Shown here in pieces: positions 8,644-15,533 of a DNA stretch of 64,000 nt; positions within the stretch are counted from its first letter, which is position 1, and each line of letters starts with the position of its first letter. Under the pieces are notes generated by a model, which had not been told where the DNA came from, searched no databases, and saw nothing but the letters and a program-made list of their open reading frames with translations. The stretch lies in NCBI GenBank assembly GCA_002345845.1, contig DDWF01000196.1, forward strand, positions 1 through 64,000, in the 5' to 3' direction. Source of the DNA: Betaproteobacteria bacterium UBA2293 (GTDB lineage: Bacteria > Pseudomonadota > Gammaproteobacteria > Burkholderiales > Rhodocyclaceae). The translations under genes were made by a program, and so were the position numbers.

Positions 8644-8952
8644 TCAGCGGCTGCAACATGGATCGTCGAGACGCGCCCGGGCCTCGGCGCACAGTTGCCA
8701 CAGGCGGCGCAGTCCGGCCAGACCGCTGTCCTCGCTACTGGCCGCTTCCAGGCGATAGAGCAGAGTCAGCAGGGTGCGCAGTTCCTGGCGCAGGTCGTCG
8801 GTGGTCGTGCCGTCCGGCGCATCGATGAGCTGGCGCAGGGCGCGACGGTCGCCGGAATCGACGCCGCAGAGTGCCGCCAGTCCGGCGATCAGCTGACGCA
8901 AGTGCTCGAGTTCATCGGCCGGAGGGGGCGGGGAGGTAGGCATCGGTGGCAT
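8644..8952 (-). CDS. Small hypothetical protein
   Basis: About 102 residues from the ATG at 8952. Upstream in-frame starts (8979, 8997, 9033) cannot be excluded, and none has a good ribosome-binding site. The body is helical and rich in leucine and arginine (for example LEHLRQLIAGLAALCG and LRTLLTLLYRLEAASSEDSG), with no signal peptide and no family I recognise. It lies between the PEP-CTERM operon promoter and the divergent secretin promoter. It could be a small cytoplasmic accessory protein. Codon use is compatible with a real gene, but the evidence is modest. Confidence 0.5.
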   Translation of the reverse strand: MPPMPTSPPPPADELEHLRQLIAGLAALCGVDSGDRRALRQLIDAPDGTTTDDLRQELRTLLTLLYRLEAASSEDSGLAGLRRLWQLCAEARARLDDPCCSR

Positions 8953-9039
8953 CCGCAGTATCGAATGGCAAAACAGCATGCCGGGTACGTGTTGCATGTT
9001 GATGAAGAAAGGATGGCGGAATGTCCAAAGCATGGCCAA

Positions 9040-9073
9040 GCTTCACGAATCTGTAACGCGGCCTTCCTAGCAT
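9040..9073 (+). promoter_or_regulatory. PHO-box promoter of the secretin operon
   Basis: GCTTCAC, 4 bp, CTGTAAC, 10 bp, -10 TAGCAT. Half-site length, spacer and distance to the -10 all follow the PhoB rule. The block from CTGTAAC to about 7 bp downstream is nearly identical to the promoter at 39035-39068, which drives the other half of the secretion machine. Confidence 0.75.
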
Positions 9074-9106
9074 GGGCGTCTTACCTCAGATAGTCCGCCC
9101 CCGCCG

Positions 9107-11368
9107 ATGCCCCTCCGCTTTCGCCGCCATGTGCTGTTGCTGACCCTCCCCGCTTTTCTCGGCGCCTGTGCACATCCGGCTTTTCGCGATGGCTTGCGCG
9201 CCCTGAGCGAGGGACGTACCACCGACGGCATCACCTCGCTGGAAAAGGCGGTGCACGACGAACCGCGCAATCCCGAGATGAAGACAGAGCTGATTCGTCA
9301 GCGCGAAACGGCGATCGCCGCAGCGCTCGACGAGGCGGGGCGCCACCGTGCCGCTGAACAGCCGGCCGAGGCCGAGGCTGCCTATCGCCGGGCGCTCGTC
9401 CTCGAACCGGCCAATACCCGGGCCCGCCAGGGCCTGGAGCAGATCGTCGTCGATCGTCGCCATGCCGGCATGTTGCAACAGGCGGAACAATTGCTGGGGA
9501 AAGGCGATCTGCTCGGCGCCGAACGCCTGGTGCGCATCGTTCGTGCCCAGGACCCGCGCCACGGGACGGCACGCCGCCTGCAGGGGGCGATCGATGCCCA
9601 CCGTGCCGCCGAAGAGAATCCGCCGGCCAGTCAGGCCATCCGCGCCGCACTGGCCAAGCCGGTGGTCCTCGAATTCCGCGATGCCTCCCTGAAAAGCGTC
9701 TTCGAGGTGCTTTCCCGCTCGTCGGGACTCAATTTCGTCTTCGACAAGGACGTCAAGGGCGACACCAAGGTCACCCTGTTCGTGCGCAACAGCCCGCTCG
9801 AGGACATCCTGCAGCTGATCCTCAGCACCAACCAACTGGCCCGTCGCCAACTCAACGACAACAGCTTCCTCATCTACCCGGCGACGGCGGCCAAGGCCAA
9901 GGAGTATCAGGAGTTGGTGGTGCGCAGCTTCTATCTGACCAATACCGATGTGAAACAGGCGCAGAGCCTGGTCAAGACGGTGGCCAAGAGCAAGGACGTG
10001 TTCGCTGATGAGAAGCTGAACCTGCTGATCGTCAAGGACACGCCGGACGCCATCCGCCTGGTCGAACGCCTGATCGATTCCCTTGATCTGGCCGAGCCCG
10101 AGGTCATGCTGGAGGTCGAGGTGCTGGAAATCACGCGCAGCCGCCTCAACGAATTCGGTGTGGACTGGCCGGATTCGATCGGGCTCGGGCGGCTGACCAC
10201 CGATACGACGACGACCACCACTTCCGCGGGAACCACTGTGGCCGCGGGTACGACCTTCGGTGGCACGTTGACCGCCGGCTATGTAAATGCCGAGAAGCTT
10301 CGCGACCTGACCACCTTCGTCGCCAACCCGGCCTTCCAGCTCAACATCAAGGGCCAGAACGCCGACACCAACGTCCTGGCCAACCCGCGCATCCGTGTCA
10401 AGAACCGGGAAAAGGCGAAGATCCACATCGGCGACAAGTTGCCGGTCTTTACCACGACCTCGACGGCCAATGTCGGCGTCTCGGCCAATGTCACCTATCT
10501 CGATGTCGGTCTCAAGCTCGAGGTCGAGCCCAATGTCACTCTTGATGACGAAGTGTCGATCAAGGTCGCGCTGGAAGTCAGCAGCATCTCGCGCGAGATC
10601 GCCGGACCGTCGAGCTCGCTCGCCTACCAGGTCGGCACGCGCAGCGCCAACACCTCGCTGCGCCTGCGCAATGGCGAAACCCAGGTGCTCGCCGGCCTGA
10701 TCAGTGACGAGGAGCGCAAGAGCACCAGTCATGTCCCGGGCCTCGGCGAAATTCCGCTGATCGGCCGCGCCTTCGGCAGTCATCGCGATACCTCGGTGAA
10801 GACCGAGATCGTGCTGCTGATCACGCCGCGCATCGTGCGCAACATCCATCGTCCGGAAATGAGCCAGCCGGCACTCGCTTCCGGTACCGAAATGGCTGTC
10901 GGTGCGTCGCCGCTGAGCGTGCGCACGCCGGGGCCGAAATCCCTTGCCCTGGCTTCGCGTGGCGGCGCCGGTCGGGTGCCAGCGGCGGCCGAAGAGGCCG
11001 TGCCGGCTGCCGTCCCGGTTGCTGCCGCGGCCGGCGGCGCGGCGGTGCCGGTCGTCCAGCTGGCGGCGCCAGGCGAAGTGGCGGCGGGTGCCGAGGTCGA
11101 TATTGGCGTTGCCGTCCCCGGCCTCTCCGGGCCGATCCTGGTCGAACTGGTTTACGACACCCAGTTGCTGGAGGCCGTGCAGCCGCCATCTTCATCGGCC
11201 GGGCGGGTGATCGTTCGCGTCGATCAGGGCCAGACCGTGCTGCGGATGAAGGCACGTCCCGGTTCCAGCGGCGATACCAACATCGACGTCGTCGGCGCCA
11301 TGGTCGACGGGGGCGAGGCGCTGGCCGGCGCCACCGCCTCCCGTCCGTTACGTATCGTCGGGCCATGA
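9107..11368 (+). CDS. Type II secretion secretin, lipoprotein with C-terminal cohesin-like domain
   Basis: Outer-membrane channel of a type II-like secretion machine, 753 residues. The N-terminus carries a lipoprotein signal (LGAC at 18-21). Residues about 30-170 form a TPR-like helical region. N-domains and the secretin beta-barrel follow, with the hallmark VPGLGEIPLIG near 542 and LITPRIVRN after it. The last hundred residues (about 645-750) form a cohesin-like beta domain, an addition found in some MshL/OxpC-like secretins but not in classical GspD. It overlaps the next pseudopilin gene by 4 bp (ATGA). The gene set resembles a reduced type II/MSHA-like system, and its PHO promoter recalls the phosphate-regulated Hxc system of Pseudomonas. 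Confidence 0.9.
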   Translation: MPLRFRRHVLLLTLPAFLGACAHPAFRDGLRALSEGRTTDGITSLEKAVHDEPRNPEMKTELIRQRETAIAAALDEAGRHRAAEQPAEAEAAYRRALVLEPANTRARQGLEQIVVDRRHAGMLQQAEQLLGKGDLLGAERLVRIVRAQDPRHGTARRLQGAIDAHRAAEENPPASQAIRAALAKPVVLEFRDASLKSVFEVLSRSSGLNFVFDKDVKGDTKVTLFVRNSPLEDILQLILSTNQLARRQLNDNSFLIYPATAAKAKEYQELVVRSFYLTNTDVKQAQSLVKTVAKSKDVFADEKLNLLIVKDTPDAIRLVERLIDSLDLAEPEVMLEVEVLEITRSRLNEFGVDWPDSIGLGRLTTDTTTTTTSAGTTVAAGTTFGGTLTAGYVNAEKLRDLTTFVANPAFQLNIKGQNADTNVLANPRIRVKNREKAKIHIGDKLPVFTTTSTANVGVSANVTYLDVGLKLEVEPNVTLDDEVSIKVALEVSSISREIAGPSSSLAYQVGTRSANTSLRLRNGETQVLAGLISDEERKSTSHVPGLGEIPLIGRAFGSHRDTSVKTEIVLLITPRIVRNIHRPEMSQPALASGTEMAVGASPLSVRTPGPKSLALASRGGAGRVPAAAEEAVPAAVPVAAAAGGAAVPVVQLAAPGEVAAGAEVDIGVAVPGLSGPILVELVYDTQLLEAVQPPSSSAGRVIVRVDQGQTVLRMKARPGSSGDTNIDVVGAMVDGGEALAGATASRPLRIVGP

Positions 11369-11844
11369 GGCAAGGGCGGCGGCAAGGTTTCACCCTGGTC
11401 GAACTGGTGGTTACCGTCGCCATCGTCGGCATCCTGGCACTGGCCGTCACGCCGCTGGCCGAAATGAGCGCCCGCCGGCACAAGGAATCCGAGCTGCGTG
11501 CCGCCCTGCGCGAGCTTCGTGGCGCCCTCGATGCCTACCGGCGGGCGGTCGACGAAGGCAAGGTCGAGCGCAAGGCCGATGAATCCGGCTATCCGCGCCG
11601 CCTGGAAGATTTGGTGAGCGGCGTGGACAACCGCCTGGAACCGGGCAAGGGGAAACTCTACTTCCTGCGCCGCCTGCCGCGCGATCCCTTCGTCGCCGAT
11701 GCCGCCCTGGCCGCCGCAGAAACCTGGGGCAAGCGCAGTTATGACAGCCCGCCCGATGCGCCGCGCGAGGGCTCCGATGTTTTCGACGTCTACTCGCTGG
11801 CGCCCGGCAGCGGGCTCAACGGCGTCGCCTACAGGGAGTGGTGA
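11365..11844 (+). CDS. Type II secretion pseudopilin
   Basis: 159 residues. A short basic leader MRQGRRQG precedes the type III prepilin signal FTLVELVVTVAIVGIL, with the conserved glutamate at +5, cleaved by a prepilin peptidase not in this window. The soluble part is G-like (YPRRLEDLVSG, LRRLPRDPF), which suggests a GspG/GspH-like subunit of the pseudopilus. Start overlaps the secretin stop, so translation is coupled. Confidence 0.88.
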   Translation: MRQGRRQGFTLVELVVTVAIVGILALAVTPLAEMSARRHKESELRAALRELRGALDAYRRAVDEGKVERKADESGYPRRLEDLVSGVDNRLEPGKGKLYFLRRLPRDPFVADAALAAAETWGKRSYDSPPDAPREGSDVFDVYSLAPGSGLNGVAYREW

Positions 11845-11847
11845 GCG

Positions 11848-12222
11848 ATGCGCGGCCGCGGCTTCACACTGATCGAACTGCTTGTCGTCATGGCCGTCAT
11901 CGCCACCCTGCTGACCATTGCCGTGCCCCGCTACTTCGATCATATCGACCGGGCGCGCGAGGCGACGCTGCGGACCACGCTGGCCACCCTGCGCGACGCC
12001 CTCGACAAGTACCGGGCCGATAGCGGGCGCTATCCGGAAACGCTCGATGAACTGGTGCGCAAGAACTACCTGCGGCGGGTGCCGCTTGATCCATTGACCG
12101 ACAGCGCCGAGACCTGGGTGCTGGTGCCGGCACCCGAGGGTAACGGCGTTGCGGGCGCCTGGGACGTGCGCAGCGGTGCCGAGGGCAGCGGCCGCGATGG
12201 CAGCGACTTTGCCGCCTGGTAA
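11848..12222 (+). CDS. Type II secretion pseudopilin, GspG-like
   Basis: 124 residues: leader MRGRG, then FTLIELLVVMAVIATLLTIA with Glu at +5, followed by a GspG-like globular part (ALDKYRADSGRYPETLDELV, RRVPLDPLT). The start lies 4 bp after the preceding stop. The next gene begins inside its 3' end. Together with its neighbours it gives three pseudopilins in tandem next to the secretin. Confidence 0.88.
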   Translation: MRGRGFTLIELLVVMAVIATLLTIAVPRYFDHIDRAREATLRTTLATLRDALDKYRADSGRYPETLDELVRKNYLRRVPLDPLTDSAETWVLVPAPEGNGVAGAWDVRSGAEGSGRDGSDFAAW

Positions 12223-12724
12223 GGCGCCCGTCGCCGGGGGCGCCGGCGGCTTTACCTTCATCGGCCTGCTCATCGCCATCGCCGTGCTCGGTATCGCGCT
12301 CGCAGGCACCGGCGTCGTCTGGCATCTGGAGGCACGGCGCGACAAGGAGCAGGAATTGCTCTTCGCCGGCGAGCAGATACGGGCGGCCATCGACCGCTAC
12401 CGGGATGCTTCGCCGGGTGCCGAAAAACAGTACCCGGAGCGTCTGGAGGACCTGCTGCAGGATCGGCGTTTCCCGATGCCGGTACGCCATCTGCGCCGCC
12501 TCTACCGCGACCCGATGAGCGCCGAAGGTGCCTGGGGACTGATTCGCGAGCAGGGCCGCATCATCGGCGTGGTCAGCGAAGCCGAGGGGCGGCCGCTCAA
12601 GGTGGCCGGCTTTTCGCCCACCCAGAAGGAGTTCGAGGGGGCTGGCAGCTACGCCGGCTGGCGCTTTGTCGCCCGGCCAGGGACGCCAGCCAAAGGCAGC
12701 GAGGCTGTGGCCGGTGGCGACTAG
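12197..12724 (+). CDS. Type II secretion pseudopilin, divergent
   Basis: 175 residues from the ATG at 12197, chosen because it follows a GAGGGCAG element and overlaps the preceding gene by 26 bp; a longer reading from 12149 would lack this. Leader of about 17 residues, then GFTFIGLLIAIAVLGIALAG. The +5 glutamate is replaced (F-I-G instead of L-x-E), a feature of GspK-like or minor pseudopilins that cap the pilus. The rest contains YPERLEDLL and RLYRDPM motifs typical of pseudopilins. Confidence 0.82.
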   Translation: MAATLPPGKAPVAGGAGGFTFIGLLIAIAVLGIALAGTGVVWHLEARRDKEQELLFAGEQIRAAIDRYRDASPGAEKQYPERLEDLLQDRRFPMPVRHLRRLYRDPMSAEGAWGLIREQGRIIGVVSEAEGRPLKVAGFSPTQKEFEGAGSYAGWRFVARPGTPAKGSEAVAGGD

Positions 12725-12747
12725 CGGAATTGTCGTTTGTCATCGAA

Positions 12748-12781
12748 GCGCAACATGCGCGTAATCCTGAATGGGTAGAGT
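12748..12781 (+). promoter_or_regulatory. PHO-like promoter of the ankyrin-epsA operon
   Basis: GCGCAAC, 4 bp, GCGTAAT, 10 bp, -10 TAGAGT. Spacing is exactly that of the other PHO promoters and the -10 is identical to that of the transglycosylase promoter at 38994. The half-sites are weaker matches, so this is a moderate call. If correct, PhoB controls expression of EpsA. Confidence 0.45.
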
Positions 12782-12824
12782 CGCCACTCTTCTCGGGCAT
12801 CGCCCGTTCCGGATCCTCCAAGCC

Positions 12825-13613
12825 ATGCTGCAAAGACTGACTGCCATGCTGCTGCTCGGGTTGGCGACCCTGCCTGCCCTGGCTTTCGACGATGCCCCGG
12901 CGCTGCCCGAACGCCCGCTGCCGGGCGAACTACGGCCGCGCCCGCTGCCCCATCATTTCTCGGCGATCGCCGGTCCGGCCTGGGCGGCGGAAGCACCAGC
13001 CACTCCCGAGCCGACGACCGAGATCATCGCCGCCGCCCGGGCCGGCGACAGCGCTGCCGTACGCCGCCTGCTGGCTGCCGGCGCCCCACCGAACACCGCT
13101 GATGCCGATGGTGAGCGGCCATTGCCGGTCGCCGTGGCGGGCGCTCATGTCGAAAGCGTCCGCTTGCTGTTGCAGGCTGGTGCCCGGCCTGACGCCCGCG
13201 GCGCGGCGGGTCGCCTGCCGCTCGGTCTGGCGGCTGCCGGTGGCCAGTTGTCCATCGTGCGCCAGTTGCTGGCGGCCGGCGCCAATATCGATGGGCGCAG
13301 CGCCAATGGCGCCACGGCGCTGCACGAAGCGGTGCGCTTCGATCATCCCGAGGTGCTGGCCGAGTTGCTGCGCGCCGGGCCGCGCCCTGAGCTGAGCGAC
13401 CGCGAAGGCCTGCATCCGCTGGCCCTCGCCGCGGCCCTCGGGCGCGTCCGTTGCCTGGAAGTCCTGCTCGACGGCGGTATTGCCATCGACCTGCCCGACC
13501 GGGCCGGGCTGACGGCACTCTACTGGGCCCGGCGGTACGATCGCCCGCTGGCCGAAGCCCGCCTGCTGGCGCGCGGTGCCGGCCGCGAGGCCTGGCCGCT
13601 CGTTCTCGATTGA
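12825..13613 (+). CDS. Exported ankyrin-repeat protein
   Basis: 262 residues from the ATG at 12825, where a signal peptide begins (MLQRLTAMLLLGLATLPALA); the in-frame ATG at 12771 would overlap the proposed promoter. Residues about 65-255 form five or six ankyrin repeats (for example GERPLPVAVAGAHVESVRLL and GATALHEAVRFDHPEVLAEL). Ankyrin repeats bind proteins, so this is probably a periplasmic adaptor or inhibitor. It lies 12 bp before the EpsA start and downstream of the pseudopilins, so it could serve the secretion machine or its cargo. The partner is unknown. Confidence 0.8.
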   Translation: MLQRLTAMLLLGLATLPALAFDDAPALPERPLPGELRPRPLPHHFSAIAGPAWAAEAPATPEPTTEIIAAARAGDSAAVRRLLAAGAPPNTADADGERPLPVAVAGAHVESVRLLLQAGARPDARGAAGRLPLGLAAAGGQLSIVRQLLAAGANIDGRSANGATALHEAVRFDHPEVLAELLRAGPRPELSDREGLHPLALAAALGRVRCLEVLLDGGIAIDLPDRAGLTALYWARRYDRPLAEARLLARGAGREAWPLVLD

Positions 13614-13625
13614 GGCGGCGTGGCG

Positions 13626-14393
13626 ATGGATAGCGTGATCACGCTCAGCGCGGTCGAACTGGAACGCCTGCTGATCACGCTGGAGTCTTCGCAACAAGTC
13701 CATCGCCGGCACCAGTTCTTCCTGTGGACGCAGGGCGCGTTGCAGGGCTTTCTGCCGCACGACATGCTGGTTTTCGGCTACGGCGCCTATGGCGCGCCGA
13801 CCTTTCGCAGCGAAGTCCTGGCCCGGGCCAATACGCTCGAAGACCTGGCGCTGCAGGGCGAACTGCGCCGCCTCGTCGACCTGATCGTCGACCGCTGGCT
13901 CGAAGGCAACTATCAGCCGCTCACTGTCATCCCCAGTGTCGACGGGCGTGGTTGTCCGGCCGGCCAGCTGCTCGCTCGCCTCGGCCTTGGCCATGCGCTG
14001 GCGCATGGCACCCGCGAGTTCTTCGGTGACTGTTCCGGTTTTTTCATCTTCCTGCGCATGCCGGAGGTGCCGGGGCGGCGGCACAGCTACTTCATCGACA
14101 TGTTGATGCCCTACCTGCATACCGTGCTCCACCGCATGCTGGCCGAGGAAAGGCTCAGCCAGGAGTGTGCGCCGCGCTCGGTGCTGCGCCTGAGCGCCCG
14201 CGAGTCGCAGGTCATCGGGCTGGTGCGCGACGGCAAGACCAACCAGCAGATCGCCCAGGCGCTCGAACTGAGTCCGCTGACGGTCAAGAACCATGTCCAG
14301 AACATCCTGCGCAAGCTGGAAGTGGCCAATCGCGCCCAGGCCGTCGCCAAGGCCGTCAAGGCACGCCTGATTGGCGATCCCGGCGCTTCCTGA
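13626..14393 (+). CDS. epsA: LuxR-family PEP-CTERM-associated regulator EpsA
   Basis: 255 residues. The N-terminal part (SAVELERLLITLESSQQVHRR, HQFFLWTQGALQGFLPHD) is typical of the EpsA regulator found with PEP-CTERM/exosortase loci; the C-terminus (about 190-250) is a LuxR-type helix-turn-helix (LSARESQVIGLVRDGKTNQ, LSPLTVKNHVQNILRKL). ATG 13626 has GAGG 10 bp upstream; GTG 13620 is an alternative. No acyl-homoserine lactone pocket or phosphoacceptor domain is evident, so its signal is unknown. It is the only regulator in the window apart from the PhoB-like protein and lies next to the tandem palindromes at 14438-14475, for which it is the best candidate binder. That link is inference. Confidence 0.88.
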   Translation: MDSVITLSAVELERLLITLESSQQVHRRHQFFLWTQGALQGFLPHDMLVFGYGAYGAPTFRSEVLARANTLEDLALQGELRRLVDLIVDRWLEGNYQPLTVIPSVDGRGCPAGQLLARLGLGHALAHGTREFFGDCSGFFIFLRMPEVPGRRHSYFIDMLMPYLHTVLHRMLAEERLSQECAPRSVLRLSARESQVIGLVRDGKTNQQIAQALELSPLTVKNHVQNILRKLEVANRAQAVAKAVKARLIGDPGAS

Positions 14394-14437
14394 AGACGCC
14401 GCGTATTACGCAATGTGACAGACAGGGGCGCTGCGCC

Positions 14438-14453
14438 TGAGCCGATCGGCCCG
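14438..14453. promoter_or_regulatory. Palindromic operator, distal tandem copy
   Basis: TGAGCCGATCGGCCCG; the core GCCGATCGGC is a perfect palindrome. It is the same sequence as the copy 22 bp downstream over 15 bases from 14437, so two dimers could bind the same face of the helix. Confidence 0.65.
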
Positions 14454-14459
14454 GGTGAC

Positions 14460-14475
14460 TGAGCCGATCGGCCTG
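14460..14475. promoter_or_regulatory. Palindromic operator, proximal tandem copy
   Basis: TGAGCCGATCGGCCTG; centre 56 bp upstream of the centre of the proposed -10 at 14521-14526, matching the geometry of the other palindromes in the window. Confidence 0.65.
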
Positions 14476-14488
14476 TCAAATCACCGCC

Positions 14489-14526
14489 CTGTCACCCTAC
14501 CGGGCGTCATCTCAGCCACTCAATCT
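14489..14526 (+). promoter_or_regulatory. Partial PHO-type promoter of the PEP-CTERM/PstS-like operon
   Basis: Right half-site GCGTCAT (14504-14510) lies 10 bp before CAATCT (14521-14526). A good left half-site, CTGTCAC at 14489, is 4 bp farther than expected. The arrangement fits the regulon only partly. Confidence 0.45.
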
Positions 14527-14678
14527 GTCACTCGTCGACATGGCGGCCTTGGGGCGCTGATCGGGTGAAAAATATTCCGCCGTTCTGGTGAGCGGACACC
14601 CAAAACAGCCCCTGGCGAGCATGTGGCACCCGTCCATTCCGGACCTGTGTTCAATTTTTTCGATAGGGGTTTACACAT

Positions 14679-15473
14679 ATGAAGTTTTCACTCAAGAAGC
14701 TTGCTGCCGTCGCCGTTCTGGCCGCTGCCGCGACCGGCGCCAGCGCTGCAATCGACTCCGGCGCCCAGGGCAATGGCGAACTGTTCTTCAATGCCTGGGA
14801 TGCCAACACCTCCTTCACCTTCGACCTGAATGTCAGCATCAATGACTTCGATCTGGCCATGGCAGCTCCTGGCCTTCTCAACCAATCCTGGGGTGCCGCT
14901 CAGGGCTTTCTGCCGGCCTTCAGTGACTGGCTGGCGACGACCAACGCAGCTGAACTGCAGTGGAACATCCTGTCCACCGATACCTCGGGTCAGCGTCGTA
15001 TGCTGACGACCGTTGGCCACGAAAACGAATTGCCGGCCACCAATAACGATGCCACATCACTGCGCACTGGCGCTGGCTCGATTCGCGACTTCGCCACGCA
15101 AGCCAGTCTGGTCATGGTTGGCGATGTGGCCATCACCAATTCCAACGCCGCGCCGTCCTACGCCGGCGTGCAGGGTCCGTATGTCTTCGGTGGTTTCACC
15201 TTCGATTCGACCGGTAATCTGGCGGCCAACAGCTACGCCAATGGCCTGGTCTTCCAGAAGACGACTGCGAACGCCACCGGTACCGCCCTTGGCATCAACA
15301 CCGCCTATGTCGATGAAACCTTGGCGGTCAAGAGCTGGCTAGATGCCGACGGTCTCCATATCGCCGCAGTCGATGCCATTCCGGCCGTCCCCGAGCCTTC
15401 CGAAACCGCCATGCTGCTGGCCGGTCTCGGCCTGATCGGTTTCGCCGCCCGCCGCAAGGCCCGCCGCGCCTAA
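14679..15473 (+). CDS. PEP-CTERM protein
   Basis: 264 residues: signal peptide (1-23, MKFSLKKLAAVAVLAAAATG), a body rich in Asn, Thr and Ala without a catalytic motif I recognise, and the C-terminal VPEPSETAMLLAGLGLIG signal with a basic tail. Exported by Sec and probably processed by an exosortase encoded elsewhere. First gene of a two-gene unit with the PstS-like protein; the two are separated by a stable hairpin and likely have unequal expression. It follows epsA and its tandem operators. Function unknown; an abundant surface or matrix protein is plausible from its first-gene position. Confidence 0.87.
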   Translation: MKFSLKKLAAVAVLAAAATGASAAIDSGAQGNGELFFNAWDANTSFTFDLNVSINDFDLAMAAPGLLNQSWGAAQGFLPAFSDWLATTNAAELQWNILSTDTSGQRRMLTTVGHENELPATNNDATSLRTGAGSIRDFATQASLVMVGDVAITNSNAAPSYAGVQGPYVFGGFTFDSTGNLAANSYANGLVFQKTTANATGTALGINTAYVDETLAVKSWLDADGLHIAAVDAIPAVPEPSETAMLLAGLGLIGFAARRKARRA

Positions 15474-15481
15474 GTTCCCCG

Positions 15482-15509
15482 GGCCACCGGTGCCTTCGCC
15501 CCGGTGGCC
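15482..15509 (+). other. Intercistronic hairpin
   Basis: Nine-bp stem GGCCACCGG with CCGGTGGCC and a 10-nt loop, 8 bp after the PEP-CTERM stop and 24 bp before the next start. No T-run follows. It may protect the upstream mRNA from 3' decay. Confidence 0.5.
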
Positions 15510-15533
15510 GTCATTCCCTTTCAGGAGAATCCC

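Larger units (their letters stand above)
14394..14678 (+). other. 285-bp regulatory region
   Basis: Between epsA and the PEP-CTERM gene. It holds two copies of the palindromic operator 22 bp apart (14438 and 14460), several CTGTCA half-sites (14473, 14489, 14525 and an inverted one at 14414) and a proposed -10 at 14521-14526. The 150-bp leader from there to the start at 14679 is unusually long for this window and I see no riboswitch in it. Confidence 0.6.

Noticed and set aside
12149..12196. Longer start for the third pseudopilin
   Set aside because: The extra 16 residues have no leader character; ATG 12197 has a better ribosome-binding site and gives a normal prepilin leader.
12730..12750. 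TTGTCGT-TTGTCAT direct repeat before the ankyrin gene
   Set aside because: The repeats are adjacent without the 4-bp spacer and the hexamer 10 bp downstream is not a -10; the site at 12748 fits better.
14615..14640. Possible sigma-54 promoter (TGGCAC) before the PEP-CTERM gene at 14679
   Set aside because: The -12 GC element is absent at the required distance. PEP-CTERM genes in other bacteria can use sigma-54, but the sequence here fits the PHO/palindrome model better.
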